Shown piece by piece: positions 29,400 to 39,001 of a stretch of DNA of 64,000 nt; position 1 is the first letter of the stretch, and the number at the start of each line of letters is the position of its first letter. The position numbers and the translations under genes are program-made. The DNA is from Pseudomonas azadiae (GTDB lineage: Bacteria > Pseudomonadota > Gammaproteobacteria > Pseudomonadales > Pseudomonadaceae). Location: the NCBI RefSeq assembly GCF_019145355.1, contig NZ_JAHSTY010000001.1:1178001-1242000 (forward strand). Reading direction: 5' to 3'. The notes beneath the pieces are model-generated. The model was not told the origin of the DNA. It searched no databases and was given only the letters and a program-made list of their open reading frames with translations.

Positions 29400-30860
29400 A
29401 TGATCAAATCTTTGCGTTCAGTATTTTTCGCCGGTCTTATTTGGCCACTGGCCTTTTCCGCCACCGCTGCCCCCGTCAACACCACCCTGCCACCGAACGT
29501 GCAGCAGGCACTCTCAAAAGCCAAACTGCAGAACACGGCGCTGTCCCTGGTGATGATCCCGCTGAACGGCCCGGGCACGCCTACCGTATTCAATGCCGAC
29601 GTCTCGGTGAACCCGGCGTCCACCATGAAGCTGGTCACCACGTACGCGGCCCTGGAAATGCTCGGTCCCAACCACCAGTGGAAGACCGAGTTCTACACCG
29701 ACGGCACCCTCAGCGGTGGCGTGTTGCACGGCAACCTGTACCTCAAGGGTGGCGGCGACCCCAAGCTGAACATGGAAAAACTCTGGCTGCTGATGCGCGA
29801 CCTGCGCGCCAACGGCGTGCAGCAAGTGACCGGCGACCTGGTGCTCGACCGCGGCTTCTTCCTGCAACCGCAACTGCCCGAATTCAATGACGATGGCAAC
29901 GACGAGAACAAGCCGTTCCTGGTCAAGCCGGACGCGCTGCTGGTCAACCTCAAGGCGCTGCGTTTCGTGACGCGCAATGATTCGGGCCGGGTGCTGGTAT
30001 CAGTTGAGCCGCCGATTGCCAGTATCCGCATCGACAACCAGGTCAAGGTCTCCAACGCCAAGCAGTGCACCGGTGACGTGCGCTATAACCCCGTCACTGC
30101 CGCTGATGGCAGCGTGACGGTAACCGTCAGCGGCCAATTGGCCGAAGGCTGCAGCTCGCAGACTTACCTGTCGTTGCTCGACCACGCCACCTACACCGCC
30201 GGCGCCGTCCGGGCGATCTGGCAGGAGCTGGGCGGTACCATCCAGGGCCGAAACCTGCAGGCTGCGGTGCCAAAAGATGCGAAGGTGCTCGCCCGGGCGT
30301 TCTCGCCGGACCTGGCGGAGATCATCCGCGACATCAATAAATACAGTAACAACACCATGGCCCAGCAGCTGTTCCTGAGCCTGGGCGCGCAGTTTCGCAA
30401 CGATGCCGACGGCGACGATGCCAAGGCGGCGCAACGCGTGGTGCGCCAGTGGCTGGCTAAGAAAGGCATTACCGCGCCGCACCTGGTGATGGAAAACGGC
30501 TCCGGCCTGTCCCGCGCCGAACGCGTCAGCGCCCGCGAGATGGCGGCCATGCTGCAAGCCGCCTGGAAAAGCCCCTACGCGGCCGAGTACATCAGTTCCA
30601 TGCCGATCGCAGGCACCGACGGCACCATGCGCAAACGCTTGAAAACCACCGCCATGCGCGGCGAAGCCCACGTCAAGACTGGTACCTTGAACACCGTGCG
30701 CGCCATCGCCGGGTTCAGCCGCGATAACAACGGCAACACTTGGGCGGTGGTGGCGATCCTCAACGATCCGAAGCCATGGGGCGCTTCGTCGGTGCTGGAT
30801 CAAGTGCTGCTGGACCTGTATCGGCAGCCGAAATTGGCGGCGGTTGCCCCGGTGCTTTAA
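29400..30860 (+). CDS. dacB: D-alanyl-D-alanine carboxypeptidase/endopeptidase (PBP4)
   Basis: 486 residues from MIKSLRSVFFAGLIWPLAFS, with a Sec signal cleaved near ATAA. Penicillin-binding motifs are SxxK in NPASTMKLVT, SxN in KYSNNTMAQQ and KTG in AHVKTGTLN, with the large insert domain typical of PBP4 between the first two. It trims and cleaves D-Ala cross-links in the periplasm. The longer open frame upstream would put a second hydrophobic stretch before the signal and is unlikely. Confidence 0.95.
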   Translation: MIKSLRSVFFAGLIWPLAFSATAAPVNTTLPPNVQQALSKAKLQNTALSLVMIPLNGPGTPTVFNADVSVNPASTMKLVTTYAALEMLGPNHQWKTEFYTDGTLSGGVLHGNLYLKGGGDPKLNMEKLWLLMRDLRANGVQQVTGDLVLDRGFFLQPQLPEFNDDGNDENKPFLVKPDALLVNLKALRFVTRNDSGRVLVSVEPPIASIRIDNQVKVSNAKQCTGDVRYNPVTAADGSVTVTVSGQLAEGCSSQTYLSLLDHATYTAGAVRAIWQELGGTIQGRNLQAAVPKDAKVLARAFSPDLAEIIRDINKYSNNTMAQQLFLSLGAQFRNDADGDDAKAAQRVVRQWLAKKGITAPHLVMENGSGLSRAERVSAREMAAMLQAAWKSPYAAEYISSMPIAGTDGTMRKRLKTTAMRGEAHVKTGTLNTVRAIAGFSRDNNGNTWAVVAILNDPKPWGASSVLDQVLLDLYRQPKLAAVAPVL

Positions 30861-30911
30861 GGCCCCATGTCCTTGATGAGCAGATCGAGTGCGCTCACCG
30901 ATCTGCTTTGT

Positions 30912-30935
30912 GTGGGAGCTGGCTTGCCTGCGATG
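30912..30935. repeat. single REP, GTGGGAGCTGGC class
   Basis: One REP core (GTGGGAGCTGGCTTGCCTGC) without an inverted partner nearby, 52 bp after dacB and just before the tandem array. Confidence 0.8.
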
Positions 30936-30978
30936 GCCATAGATAGCTACACGGTTTTCAGAAGCTGACAAGTCTACC

Positions 30979-31614
30979 TGTGGGAGCTGCCGAGCTTCAG
31001 CGAGGCTGCGGCGGGTCAGGCGATGAAAATGCCAGCAGTGCCGCCGCCTTCGCAGCCTCGCCGGGGCTCGACAGCTCCCACAGTTGAGCTGCGCTGCTGC
31101 ACAGATTACGTCCGCAGGCACAACCGAGATTCAGCCGACACAGCCGATCCCCTGTGGGTGCTCCCGAGCTTTAGCGAGGCCGCGATAGCGGCGGGTCAGG
31201 CGATAAAAATGCCTGCAGTGCCGCCGCCTTCGAAGCCTCGCTGGGGCTCGACAGCTCCCACAGTTGAGCTGCGCTGCTGCAAGGATCGTGTTGGCAGGCA
31301 CAACCGAGATTCAGCCGACACAGCCGATCCCCTGTGGGAGCTCCCGAGCTTTAGCGAGGCTGCGATAGCGGCGGGTCAGGCGATGAAAATGCCAGCAGTG
31401 CCGCCGCCTTCGCAGCCTCGCCGGGGCTCGACAGCTCCCACAGTTGAGCTGCGCTGCTGCACAGATTACGTCCGCAGGCACAACCGAGATTCAGCCGACA
31501 CAGCCGATCCCCTGTGGGAGCTCCCGAGCTTTAGCGAGGCTGCGATAGCGGTGGGTCAGGCGATGAAAATGCCAGCAGTGCCGCCGCCTTCGCAGCCTCG
31601 CCGGGGCTCGATAC
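30979..31614. repeat. 180-bp tandem REPIN array (about 3.5 units)
   Basis: The sequence repeats with an exact 180-bp period: the GATGAAAATGCC or GATAAAAATGCC block begins at 31023, 31203, 31383 and 31563. Each unit holds an inverted REP pair, CTGTGGGAGCTCCCGAGCTT toward one end and CGGGGCTCGACAGCTCCCAC at the other, plus a ~70-bp spacer. Units 1 and 3 share the spacer ACAGATTACGTCCGCAGGC, while unit 2 has AAGGATCGTGTTGGCAGGC. The first unit lacks about six bases in its left REP. It fills the gap between dacB and the diguanylate cyclase gene. An open frame crosses it only because 180 is divisible by three. Confidence 0.95.
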
Positions 31615-31635
31615 ACACATTTAATGCATCGCAGG

Positions 31636-34062
31636 TCAATTGGTTGATATACCGCCATCGCGGGCAAGCCCGCTCCCGCAGGTTTCAACTCGGTCCCTAC
31701 CCGCCTGCTTGGCCACGTACACCGCTGAGTCGGCGCGCAGCAACAGCCCATCGACACCTTCGTCCACTCGCCGGCTGGCCACGCCAAAGCTGGCGGTAAC
31801 AATGCCGACCGTCTCCATCGGTGCGTTGCGCAGCGATGACCACAACTCCATTGCCAAGATGTAAGCCTGCGCGCCATCGGTTTGCGGGCACAGCACCATG
31901 AATTCCTCGCCGCCCAGGCGGCAGAACACATCGGTGCGGCGCAGGCGCTGGCTGATGCGCTTGCACAGCTCCTGCAAGACCCCGTCGCCGACGGCATGCC
32001 CATGCCTGTCGTTGATGCGCTTGAAGTGATCGATATCCAGCATGATCACCGACAAGGCCCCCGACGTGCGGTTGAGCCGCACCATCTCGATCTTGAGCCG
32101 ATCCTGGAAATAGCGGCGGTTGTGAATCCCGGTCAGGGAGTCGGTAATGGAGAGCGCGCGCAGCTCTTCTTCCACCCGTTTGAGATCGGAAATATCCGAC
32201 ACATAGCCATGCCACAACGTACCGCCTGCGGGTAATTCTTCCGGGGTCGCTTCGCCGCGAATCCAGCGCAGGCCCCGTTGCGGCAACAGCACCCGGTACT
32301 CTTCACGCCAATGGCTCAACTGCAGCGCCGACAAGCGAATAGACGCACGCACCCGTTCCGCATCCAGCGGATGAATACGCTCGAAAACCTTCTTCGCATC
32401 CTGCTGCAATAGGCCGGGATCGATTTCATAAATGTCACGCATGCCATCGCTGGCATAGATGAATTTCCAGTTGTCCCTGGGTTCCAGGGTGAACTGGAAG
32501 ATGCCGCCGGGCACATGGGCGCTGAGTTTCTTGAGCAGGCGGTCCCTGGCAGCCAAGGCCTCATAAGCACGCTTTTGCTCGGTGATGTCCAGGTAGATCG
32601 CCAGGTGGCCGATCCACAAACCATGGTCGTCGAGCAATACCGTGGCCAGCATGTTCACGGTCAGTTGGCTGCCGTCCTGGCGGATCAGGCTCCATTCGCG
32701 GGCTTCGTGCAGGTTGTCCGGGCTTTCCACCAGCATCGCCTGGCTCGCGGGGATCCGCTTGCCCAAGGCGACACTCAGGCTGGTGGAGCGCGCTTCCAGT
32801 TCCGACGCCAAGTGCAGGCTTTCCAGGGTGTGGGCGCCCACCACTTGCTCGGCCTTGAAGCCCAGCATTCGTTCGGCGCCGGCGTTGAAGGTGTTGATGA
32901 CACCGCGCAGGTCGGTGGCAATGATGGCGACCTGGGTGGCTGCGTTGAGCACGCTGCGCAATTGACCATGGGCGCCGCGCAACTCCTGTTCGCGCATACG
33001 CAGTTGCACGGTACGTTGCTCCACCAGCTTCAACGCGCGCTGGCGTTGGCTCACGAGCACATAGAGCAAGGCGCTGAGCAGCAGGCTGAGCAGGCCGCCC
33101 ATGGTCAGGATGGTGCTCAGCGAGGAATGGTTGGCCTGGTCGAACACCTGGCTCGGGCGCAGGTCAAGGGCGTACACATGGTCGCCCAGGGACAGGCGGC
33201 GCGCACCGACAAGGTCACGGTCGGACGCGACCGTACCGGACTCGAAGAGCACACGTTTTTGCACGTCGGACGTATCGACCAGCTGCATCACCAGGTTGTC
33301 CCGGTCCGGCTTGGGCAGCCCTTCGGCCACCAACTGGCGCATGCTGATCACCGCCATCACGTAGCCGTAGGGCTCGCTCTGGGGCTGTCCGGCAGTGGGC
33401 GCGTGGCTCACCGGCGCGACCAGTAAAACCCCGGTGGCATAAGCCGGTTCCAAACCGACCAATTGCATCGGCTGAGACACCGCCGGCTTGCCGGTCAAGC
33501 GCGCACGCTCAAGGGCCGAACGTCGCAGCGGCTGGGCCAGCAGGTCAAAGCCGAGCGGCGTGCCCAGCAGGCTTTGGGTCTGGCTGTACAGCACCGGGAT
33601 ATATTCATCGCGCTCGGCCGCAGGGACCAACTGGCCTGCCGAATTCAGCTCACGGATAACAAAGGGCGTGCCGCGCTGGTCGGACTCGTGCTGTTCAAAC
33701 TGGCTGCGCTGCCCGCGAGACACCCGAGGCGCCCAGGAGTAGGCGCGGGCGCGCAACAACAAGGGCTCGGCGAAGCCGTCGAACTCTTCGCGGGACACGT
33801 CATCGGAATTGACGAAGAAACGCCGCAGGCTGTTCAGCCGCTGCTCCTGGTCTTCGAAACGTTCCTGCAGACGGGTGTAGCGCTCATTGACCAGCAGTTG
33901 GAAGCGCTGGCGCACCTGTTGCTGATAGAGGTCGGCGGCCGCCCACGCGACGATCGCCGTCAGTGCGCAACCTGCCAGCAACACCACCAATGCCACCAGC
34001 CAAGCCGACGCCTGCTCACTGATAAAGCCTAGGATCTTGGGGCGAACAGCTTGTAACGGCAT
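31636..34062 (-). CDS. membrane diguanylate cyclase with CHASE, PAS and GGDEF domains
   Basis: 808 residues from ATG 34062. The N-terminal membrane helix (WLVALVVLLAGCALTAIVAW) is followed by a periplasmic CHASE sensor to about residue 310 and a second helix near 320-340. Two PAS domains with the DITEQKRAYEAL and DISDLKRVEEEL boundaries lead to a GGDEF domain (SITDSLTGIHNRRYF). The active site is GGEEF near residue 717, with an RxxD inhibitory site (RRTD) five residues before it, so it should make cyclic-di-GMP under product inhibition. The last ~14 residues (CGSGLARDGG and beyond) are encoded by a REP sequence. Confidence 0.93.
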   Translation of the reverse strand: MPLQAVRPKILGFISEQASAWLVALVVLLAGCALTAIVAWAAADLYQQQVRQRFQLLVNERYTRLQERFEDQEQRLNSLRRFFVNSDDVSREEFDGFAEPLLLRARAYSWAPRVSRGQRSQFEQHESDQRGTPFVIRELNSAGQLVPAAERDEYIPVLYSQTQSLLGTPLGFDLLAQPLRRSALERARLTGKPAVSQPMQLVGLEPAYATGVLLVAPVSHAPTAGQPQSEPYGYVMAVISMRQLVAEGLPKPDRDNLVMQLVDTSDVQKRVLFESGTVASDRDLVGARRLSLGDHVYALDLRPSQVFDQANHSSLSTILTMGGLLSLLLSALLYVLVSQRQRALKLVEQRTVQLRMREQELRGAHGQLRSVLNAATQVAIIATDLRGVINTFNAGAERMLGFKAEQVVGAHTLESLHLASELEARSTSLSVALGKRIPASQAMLVESPDNLHEAREWSLIRQDGSQLTVNMLATVLLDDHGLWIGHLAIYLDITEQKRAYEALAARDRLLKKLSAHVPGGIFQFTLEPRDNWKFIYASDGMRDIYEIDPGLLQQDAKKVFERIHPLDAERVRASIRLSALQLSHWREEYRVLLPQRGLRWIRGEATPEELPAGGTLWHGYVSDISDLKRVEEELRALSITDSLTGIHNRRYFQDRLKIEMVRLNRTSGALSVIMLDIDHFKRINDRHGHAVGDGVLQELCKRISQRLRRTDVFCRLGGEEFMVLCPQTDGAQAYILAMELWSSLRNAPMETVGIVTASFGVASRRVDEGVDGLLLRADSAVYVAKQAGRDRVETCGSGLARDGGISTN
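31655..31680. repeat. REP (CGGGCAAGCCCGCTC class) within the cyclase 3' end
   Basis: CATCGCGGGCAAGCCCGCTC is a REP core of a further class. It overlaps the final codons of the diguanylate cyclase, where it encodes CGSGLARDG on the minus strand. Confidence 0.75.
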
Positions 34063-34157
34063 AGGCAACACTCAAGACGCCAGCCTGCGGGGGTGTCACG
34101 TTGGCCAGGCCTTAAGTTATAGCCATCGACCCAAGGTTTGACCAGCGCAAAACTACT

Positions 34158-34253
34158 GTAGGAGCGAGCTTGCTCGCGAAAACTAAGGAGCGCCACGTTT
34201 CTTCGGGATAAACGCGGCGCTCTCGGGGTTTTCGCGAGCAAGCTCGCTCCTAC
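34158..34253. repeat. REPIN, GTAGGAGCGAGCTTGC class
   Basis: GTAGGAGCGAGCTTGCTCGC at 34158 and its complement ending at 34253, with an inner inverted pair GGAGCGCC/GGCGCTC. It lies between the start of the cyclase gene and the end of rlmL. Confidence 0.92.
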
Positions 34254-34265
34254 AAGGTGCGGTAA

Positions 34266-36530
34266 TCAGCGAGCCGTGATTTTCCACGCCCGATGGATCT
34301 TCGCGTTACGCGCGAAATCCGGGTCGATGGTCTTGTCGCTGATTTCCTCGACTGCGTAGCGTTCGCTGAGGTTGTCCTCCAGCGCGAACTTGCGGAAGTT
34401 GTTCGAGAAGTACAGCACGCCGCCCGGTGCCAGGCGCGCCATGGCCAGGTCGAGCAACTGCACGTGGTCGCGTTGTACGTCGAAGATGCCTTCCATGCGC
34501 TTGGAGTTGGAGAAGGTCGGCGGGTCGATGAAAATCATGTCGAACTCATCGCGGCTGGCCTCCAGCCAGGCCATCACGTCACCCTGCTCCAGGCGGTTCT
34601 TGTCGGAGAAACCGTTGAGGGAAAAGTTGCGACGCGCCCAGTCCAGGTAAGTCTTGGACAGGTCGACACTGGTGGTGCTGCGCGCGCCGCCCTTGGCCGC
34701 ATGCACACTGGCGGTGGCGGTGTAGCAATAGAGATTGAGGAAGCGCTTGCCGGCCGCTTCTTTCTGGATGCGCATGCGCATCGGCCGATGGTCGAGGAAC
34801 AGGCCGGTGTCCAGGTAGTCGGTGAGGTTGACCAGCAGCTTGACGCCGCCTTCGCTGACTTCGGTGAACTTGCCCTGGGCGCTCTGGCGCTCGTACTGCT
34901 TGGTGCCGCTCTGACGCTCGCGACGCTTGACCACCACGCGGCTCTTGTCGATGTTCAACGCTTGGGGAATCGCGGCCAGGGCATCGAACATGCGCGCGGA
35001 AGCTTTTTCCGGGTCGATGGACTTGGGCGCGACGTATTCCTGCACGTGGACCCAATCGTGGTACAGGTCGATGGCCATGGAGTATTCCGGCATGTCGGCG
35101 TCGTACACGCGGTAGCAATCCACGCCTTCGCGCTTGGCCCATTTGCCCAGCAGCTTGAGGTTCTTTTGCAGGCGGTTGGCGAACATCTGCCCGCCTTCAC
35201 TCAGGCGCGCCTGCTCGATCACCGGGGCTGGGGCGGGTTTGATCGGGTTGCCGTTCTTGTTGTACTGGCGTTCCTGCGGCTCGGCCGGCGCCTGATCGTA
35301 AGCGGCTTGCTCGCGTTCGGCCTGGCGTTGCTCCGGGGTGCGGCGCTCGCCGGTGACGAACTGATCCGGGTTGACCTTGATCAGCAGCAGTTTGCACGGC
35401 AACGCGCCGTTCCAGAACGAATACTGCTTGTGGCTGCGAATGCCCATGCGCTTGCCCAGGTCCGGCGCGCCGGTGAACACCGCCGCTTCCCAGCCCATGC
35501 ACGCCTGGCGCAGACGCTCGCCGAGGTTCTGGTACAGGTACAACAGGCTGGCTTCGTCACCCAGGCGCTCGCCGTACGGCGGGTTGCAGATGACCAGGCC
35601 TTTCTGGTTCTGGTCCGGGCGCGGCTCGAAGGTGCCGACTTCGCCCTGGTACACCTTGATCCAGTGGCTCAGGCCGGCGCGCTCGATGTTGTTGCGCGCG
35701 GGCTGGATAAGACGGGGGTCGGCTTCGTAGCCGCGAATCCACAGCGGCGGCTTGTTCATGCCAATGGCGGCACGTTCGGTGGCTTCGGCGTGCAGTTTCT
35801 TCCACAGGGCCGGGACGTGACCGAGCCAAGTGGTGAAACCCCACAGTTCGCGGTTCAGGTTGGGCGCCATGTCGGCGGCGATCATCGCGCCTTCCACCAG
35901 GAAGGTGCCCACGCCGCACATCGGGTCACTCAGCGCGCCGCCTTCGGCAGCGATGCGCGGCCAGCCGGCGCGGATCAGGATCGCGGCGGCGAGGTTTTCC
36001 TTCAACGGTGCCGCGCCCTGCTGCAGGCGGTATCCGCGCTGGTGCAGGCTGTGACCGGAGAGGTCGAGGGACAGGATGGCTTCGCCACGGTCCAGGCGCA
36101 GGTGGATGCGCAGGTCCGGGTTGATCTTGTCGATGGACGGACGTTCGCCGGTCGGCGTGCGCAGCTTGTCGACAATCGCATCCTTGACCTTCAGCGCGCC
36201 GAAGTGGGTGTTGTCGATGCCCGAGCCGTGGCCGCTGAACTCAACCGCCAGGCTGCCGTCGCTGACCATGTGGTCGGCCCATTCGATATCCAGTACACCG
36301 TGGTAGAGGTCTTCGGCGTCCTTCATCGGGAAGCGCTTGAGCACCAGCAGCACGCGGTTGGCCAGGCGCGACCAGAGGCACAGGCGGTAGGCGGTTTCCA
36401 TGTCGGCCATGCCGCGCACGGCCGAGGTGTGCTCGCGGGCGTCCTCAAGGCCAAGCCCGACGGCTTCCTCGATCAGCAGGCCTTCGAGGCCCTTGGGGCA
36501 AGTGAGGAAGAGTTCAAAACGGTCCGACAT
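34266..36530 (-). CDS. rlmL: bifunctional 23S rRNA methyltransferase RlmKL
   Basis: 754 residues from MSDRFELFLTCPKGLEGLL. A THUMP domain is followed by the RlmL-type methyltransferase (LSDPMCGVGTFLVEGAMIAAD and CNPPYGERLGDE, the NPPY motif), then the RlmK half (FLDHRPMR, FLNLYCYTATASVHAAKGGA, DPPTFSNSKRM). The N-terminal enzyme makes m2G2445 and the C-terminal m7G2069 in 23S rRNA. The frame extends further upstream, but the conserved start is clear. Confidence 0.96.
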   Translation of the reverse strand: MSDRFELFLTCPKGLEGLLIEEAVGLGLEDAREHTSAVRGMADMETAYRLCLWSRLANRVLLVLKRFPMKDAEDLYHGVLDIEWADHMVSDGSLAVEFSGHGSGIDNTHFGALKVKDAIVDKLRTPTGERPSIDKINPDLRIHLRLDRGEAILSLDLSGHSLHQRGYRLQQGAAPLKENLAAAILIRAGWPRIAAEGGALSDPMCGVGTFLVEGAMIAADMAPNLNRELWGFTTWLGHVPALWKKLHAEATERAAIGMNKPPLWIRGYEADPRLIQPARNNIERAGLSHWIKVYQGEVGTFEPRPDQNQKGLVICNPPYGERLGDEASLLYLYQNLGERLRQACMGWEAAVFTGAPDLGKRMGIRSHKQYSFWNGALPCKLLLIKVNPDQFVTGERRTPEQRQAEREQAAYDQAPAEPQERQYNKNGNPIKPAPAPVIEQARLSEGGQMFANRLQKNLKLLGKWAKREGVDCYRVYDADMPEYSMAIDLYHDWVHVQEYVAPKSIDPEKASARMFDALAAIPQALNIDKSRVVVKRRERQSGTKQYERQSAQGKFTEVSEGGVKLLVNLTDYLDTGLFLDHRPMRMRIQKEAAGKRFLNLYCYTATASVHAAKGGARSTTSVDLSKTYLDWARRNFSLNGFSDKNRLEQGDVMAWLEASRDEFDMIFIDPPTFSNSKRMEGIFDVQRDHVQLLDLAMARLAPGGVLYFSNNFRKFALEDNLSERYAVEEISDKTIDPDFARNAKIHRAWKITAR

Positions 36531-36966
36531 GGGGCATTCCAGGCTTTTCAGCAATAAATGAACGGGCGACGCATCGCCGGTTCGGTTTTCAATCAAGCAC
36601 TTTTCTTGAAGAGTGCTCGCGTGGCACGAATGTGCCGTCCCACCCCGTCTGCCAGGCACCGGGCCTTTATTGACGGGGCAGAAAGAACTTTTAACAACAA
36701 AACTCGCAACAAAAAGAAATATTCCGACCCTTCGTCGAATAATAACCGACTGCAACAGGCGGGAATTCTCACTAAAGGATCAAAGCCATTCGCTGTGAAG
36801 GCTGCATCATAGCTGGCTTTGCCCGATAAAAGGGACGAAAAGCCATCCCAGCTTATGGCTATAGCATCGTTATCGTTACGTGCTTATGACAAAACGATCA
36901 TTGAATCCATGTGACCTATTGGTTAGAAATCAACACAGGTCGGCGCCGTTACGGTTCCGACACATA
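36531..36966. other. gene-free region between rlmL and rmf
   Basis: No credible gene is seen. Two long open frames on the plus strand here lack ribosome sites and resemble no family. A weak sigma-70 promoter for rmf may be TTGAAT (36901-36906), 17 bases, TAGAAA (36924-36929), predicting a leader of about 135 nt. The rest is AT-richer than the flanks. Confidence 0.5.
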
Positions 36967-37071
36967 GGCTCGCCACGCCGGCAGCGAGCCCACCAACGGC
37001 AGAAAAACTCTGCCCGGCCCCACACGGGGCCGAAGGATATCAAGACAGTCAACAAGTGAGGGCAACACCCT
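36967..37071 (+). promoter_or_regulatory. structured 5' leader of rmf
   Basis: Three hairpins in a row: GGCTCGC/GCGAGCC (36967-36990), GGCAGA/TCTGCC (36998-37014) and GGCCCC/GGGGCC (37016-37031). Immediately before the ATG, AGGG (37059-37062) can pair with CCCT (37068-37071). This would hide the GAGGG ribosome site in a small stem and suggests translational control of rmf. Confidence 0.6.
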
Positions 37072-37287
37072 ATGAGAAGACTTAAGCGTGATCCGTTGGA
37101 AAGAGCGTTTTTACGCGGATATCAATATGGCGTTCATGGCAAATCCCGTGAGCTTTGCCCATTTACTCTACCGTCGGTGCGCCAAGCCTGGATCAACGGC
37201 TGGCGAGAAGGACGCGGCGACAACTGGGACGGTATGACTGGCACTGCGGGAATCCACAGACTCAACGAACTTCGCGCCGTCGGCTAA
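37072..37287 (+). CDS. rmf: ribosome modulation factor
   Basis: 71 residues, MRRLKRDPLERAFLRGYQYG, with the conserved YQYGVHGKSRELCPF and RQAWINGWREGR. RMF is a basic protein that dimerises 70S ribosomes into inactive 100S particles in stationary phase. It lies between rlmL and pyrD as recalled for PAO1, has a structured leader and is followed at once by a terminator. Confidence 0.97.
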   Translation: MRRLKRDPLERAFLRGYQYGVHGKSRELCPFTLPSVRQAWINGWREGRGDNWDGMTGTAGIHRLNELRAVG

Positions 37288-37375
37288 TCAAGGGCAAACA
37301 ATTCCGACATCACTACCTTTGAATATGTAACGACTCACCATGCACGCCCCATCCGGGCGGCGGGCTTCGGCCCAG

Positions 37376-37400
37376 GGGCTCCTTTAAGGAGCCCTTTTTA
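37376..37400 (+). terminator. rmf terminator
   Basis: GGGCTCCTT and AAGGAGCCC form a near-perfect stem followed by TTTTTATT. Confidence 0.92.
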
Positions 37401-37433
37401 TTGGGCGGAGCAAAAGGGCCCTTTGTAGGAGCA

Positions 37434-38453
37434 TCAGCGCAAGGCAGCGATCGCATCCACCGACTGGCGAATCAGCGCCGGCCCCTTGTAGATAAAGCCG
37501 GAGTACAACTGCACCAGGCTGGCGCCGGCGGCGATTTTTTCCGCCGCATGCTTGCCTTCGGTGATGCCGCCTGCGGCGATGATTGGCAAACGCCCGGCCA
37601 GCTCGGCGGCCAGCACCTTGACGATATGGGTGCTCTGCTCACGCACCGGCGCACCCGACAGACCGCCCGCCTCGTCACCATTGGCCAGGCCTTCGACACC
37701 CACGCGACTGAGCGTGGTGTTGGTGGCGATCACCGCATCCATTCCCGAATCCAGCAGGGCCTGGGCGACCAGCACGGTTTCTTCGTCGCTCATGTCCGGG
37801 GCAATCTTGATCGCCAAGGGCACGCGTTTGCCATGGCGCACCGCCAAGTCTTCCTGACGCTGGCGCAAGGCTTCGAGCAGTTGCTTGAGGGAGTCGCCGA
37901 ACTGCAGGCTGCGCAGGCCCGGCGTGTTGGGCGAGCTGACGTTGACCGTCACGTAACTGGCGTGGGCGTAGACCTTGTCCAGGCAGATCAGGTAGTCATC
38001 CACCGCACGCTCGACCGGCGTGTCGAAGTTCTTGCCGATATTGATGCCCAGGATGCCCTTGTACTTCGCTGCCTGTACCCGCGATAACAGATGGTCAACA
38101 CCCAGGTTATTAAAGCCCATGCGGTTGATGATCGCCCAGGCTTCGGGCAGACGGAAGATGCGCGGCTTGGGGTTGCCCGGTTGTGGACGCGGGGTCACGG
38201 TGCCGATTTCGACAAAACCGAACCCCAGCTGTGCAAAACCATCAATGGCTGCACCGTTCTTGTCCAGGCCGGCCGCCAGCCCGACCGGGTTGGGGAAGTC
38301 GAGCCCCATGACGGATACCGGCATTTTCGCCGGCGCCTTGCATACCAGGCCATTGAGCCCCAAGCGGCCACCCGCGCCGATCAGGTCCAGGGACAGGTCG
38401 TGTGAGGTTTCCGGGGAGAGTTTGAACAACAGCTGGCGGGCCAGGGTATACAT
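37434..38453 (-). CDS. pyrD: dihydroorotate dehydrogenase (quinone), class 2
   Basis: 339 residues. The N-terminal membrane-association helix ([18 protein letters not shown]) precedes the FMN barrel with [13 protein letters not shown], the catalytic-loop [12 protein letters not shown] and the C-terminal [11 protein letters not shown] phosphate-binding segment. It oxidises dihydroorotate to orotate in pyrimidine synthesis and passes electrons to quinone. Convergent with rmf. Confidence 0.97.
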   Translation of the reverse strand: MYTLARQLLFKLSPETSHDLSLDLIGAGGRLGLNGLVCKAPAKMPVSVMGLDFPNPVGLAAGLDKNGAAIDGFAQLGFGFVEIGTVTPRPQPGNPKPRIFRLPEAWAIINRMGFNNLGVDHLLSRVQAAKYKGILGINIGKNFDTPVERAVDDYLICLDKVYAHASYVTVNVSSPNTPGLRSLQFGDSLKQLLEALRQRQEDLAVRHGKRVPLAIKIAPDMSDEETVLVAQALLDSGMDAVIATNTTLSRVGVEGLANGDEAGGLSGAPVREQSTHIVKVLAAELAGRLPIIAAGGITEGKHAAEKIAAGASLVQLYSGFIYKGPALIRQSVDAIAALR

Positions 38454-38539
38454 GGGCGGGCTAGACTCGGATGGCGGCGAAAGGTGGCGGCGATTATAGC
38501 CGGGGTGACAGGGAGCGCGCGAGGCGTGAACCTCAATCG

Positions 38540-39001
38540 TCAGTTGCGATGCGCAACCAATTGCTCATAAACCGCCCAGATTTTTTGCGCATACTGCAGC
38601 CGCAACGCCTCACGTTCGGGCCCGGAGCCCATCCCTACGTTGTAGGAACCTACCGCCGTCCAGTTATAGCCAAAACGCTTGATGAACTCGGCGAGGATCG
38701 AAGCCCCCACCTCAACCGACAGGCATGGCTCATTGAGCAACCGATCTTCGGTAATACCCTGTTTGAGCAGCCGCGGCAGGTGAATGCTGTTGATCTGCAT
38801 CAGGCCGATATCACGGCTGCCGTTGCGGTTGGCGTGATTCATCGCTGGCGCACGATGACCGGACTCAACGACGGCAATTGCTTGCAGCAACTCCGGCTCG
38901 ATGTTGAAGCGGCTCGCAGCGTCCTCCCAGCAATAGGCCAGCGCCTGGTTACTGGCCATCAGCAGGCTTAACGCCAGGCCCTTACTCCAGAAACTAGCCA
39001 C
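38540..39001 (-). CDS. specialised lytic transglycosylase (IagB/VirB1 type)
   Basis: 153 residues from a GTG. A Sec signal ([22 protein letters not shown]) is followed by an SLT domain with [15 protein letters not shown] (catalytic Glu), [11 protein letters not shown] and the VGSYNVGMG segment. Such small transglycosylases cut peptidoglycan to let secretion machines through. The start overlaps the stop of the winged-helix gene by 8 bp. In Salmonella SPI-1, iagB follows the regulator gene hilA in the same way, and a type III secretin lies next door here, so it is assigned to a type III locus. Confidence 0.88.
   Translation of the reverse strand: MASFWSKGLALSLLMASNQALAYCWEDAASRFNIEPELLQAIAVVESGHRAPAMNHANRNGSRDIGLMQINSIHLPRLLKQGITEDRLLNEPCLSVEVGASILAEFIKRFGYNWTAVGSYNVGMGSGPEREALRLQYAQKIWAVYEQLVAHRN

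Noticed and set aside
30979..31614. CRISPR array
   Set aside because: The regular spacing is of a whole 180-bp unit with conserved spacers and inverted REP cores, not short repeats with unique spacers, and no cas gene is present.
31023..31799. 258-residue open frame made of 60-residue repeats on the plus strand
   Set aside because: It stays open because the DNA repeat is 180 bp. It has no ribosome site, reads through REP palindromes and ends antisense to the cyclase gene.
34293..36557. 754-residue plus-strand frame opposite rlmL
   Set aside because: Antisense shadow of rlmL with no family resemblance and no ribosome site.
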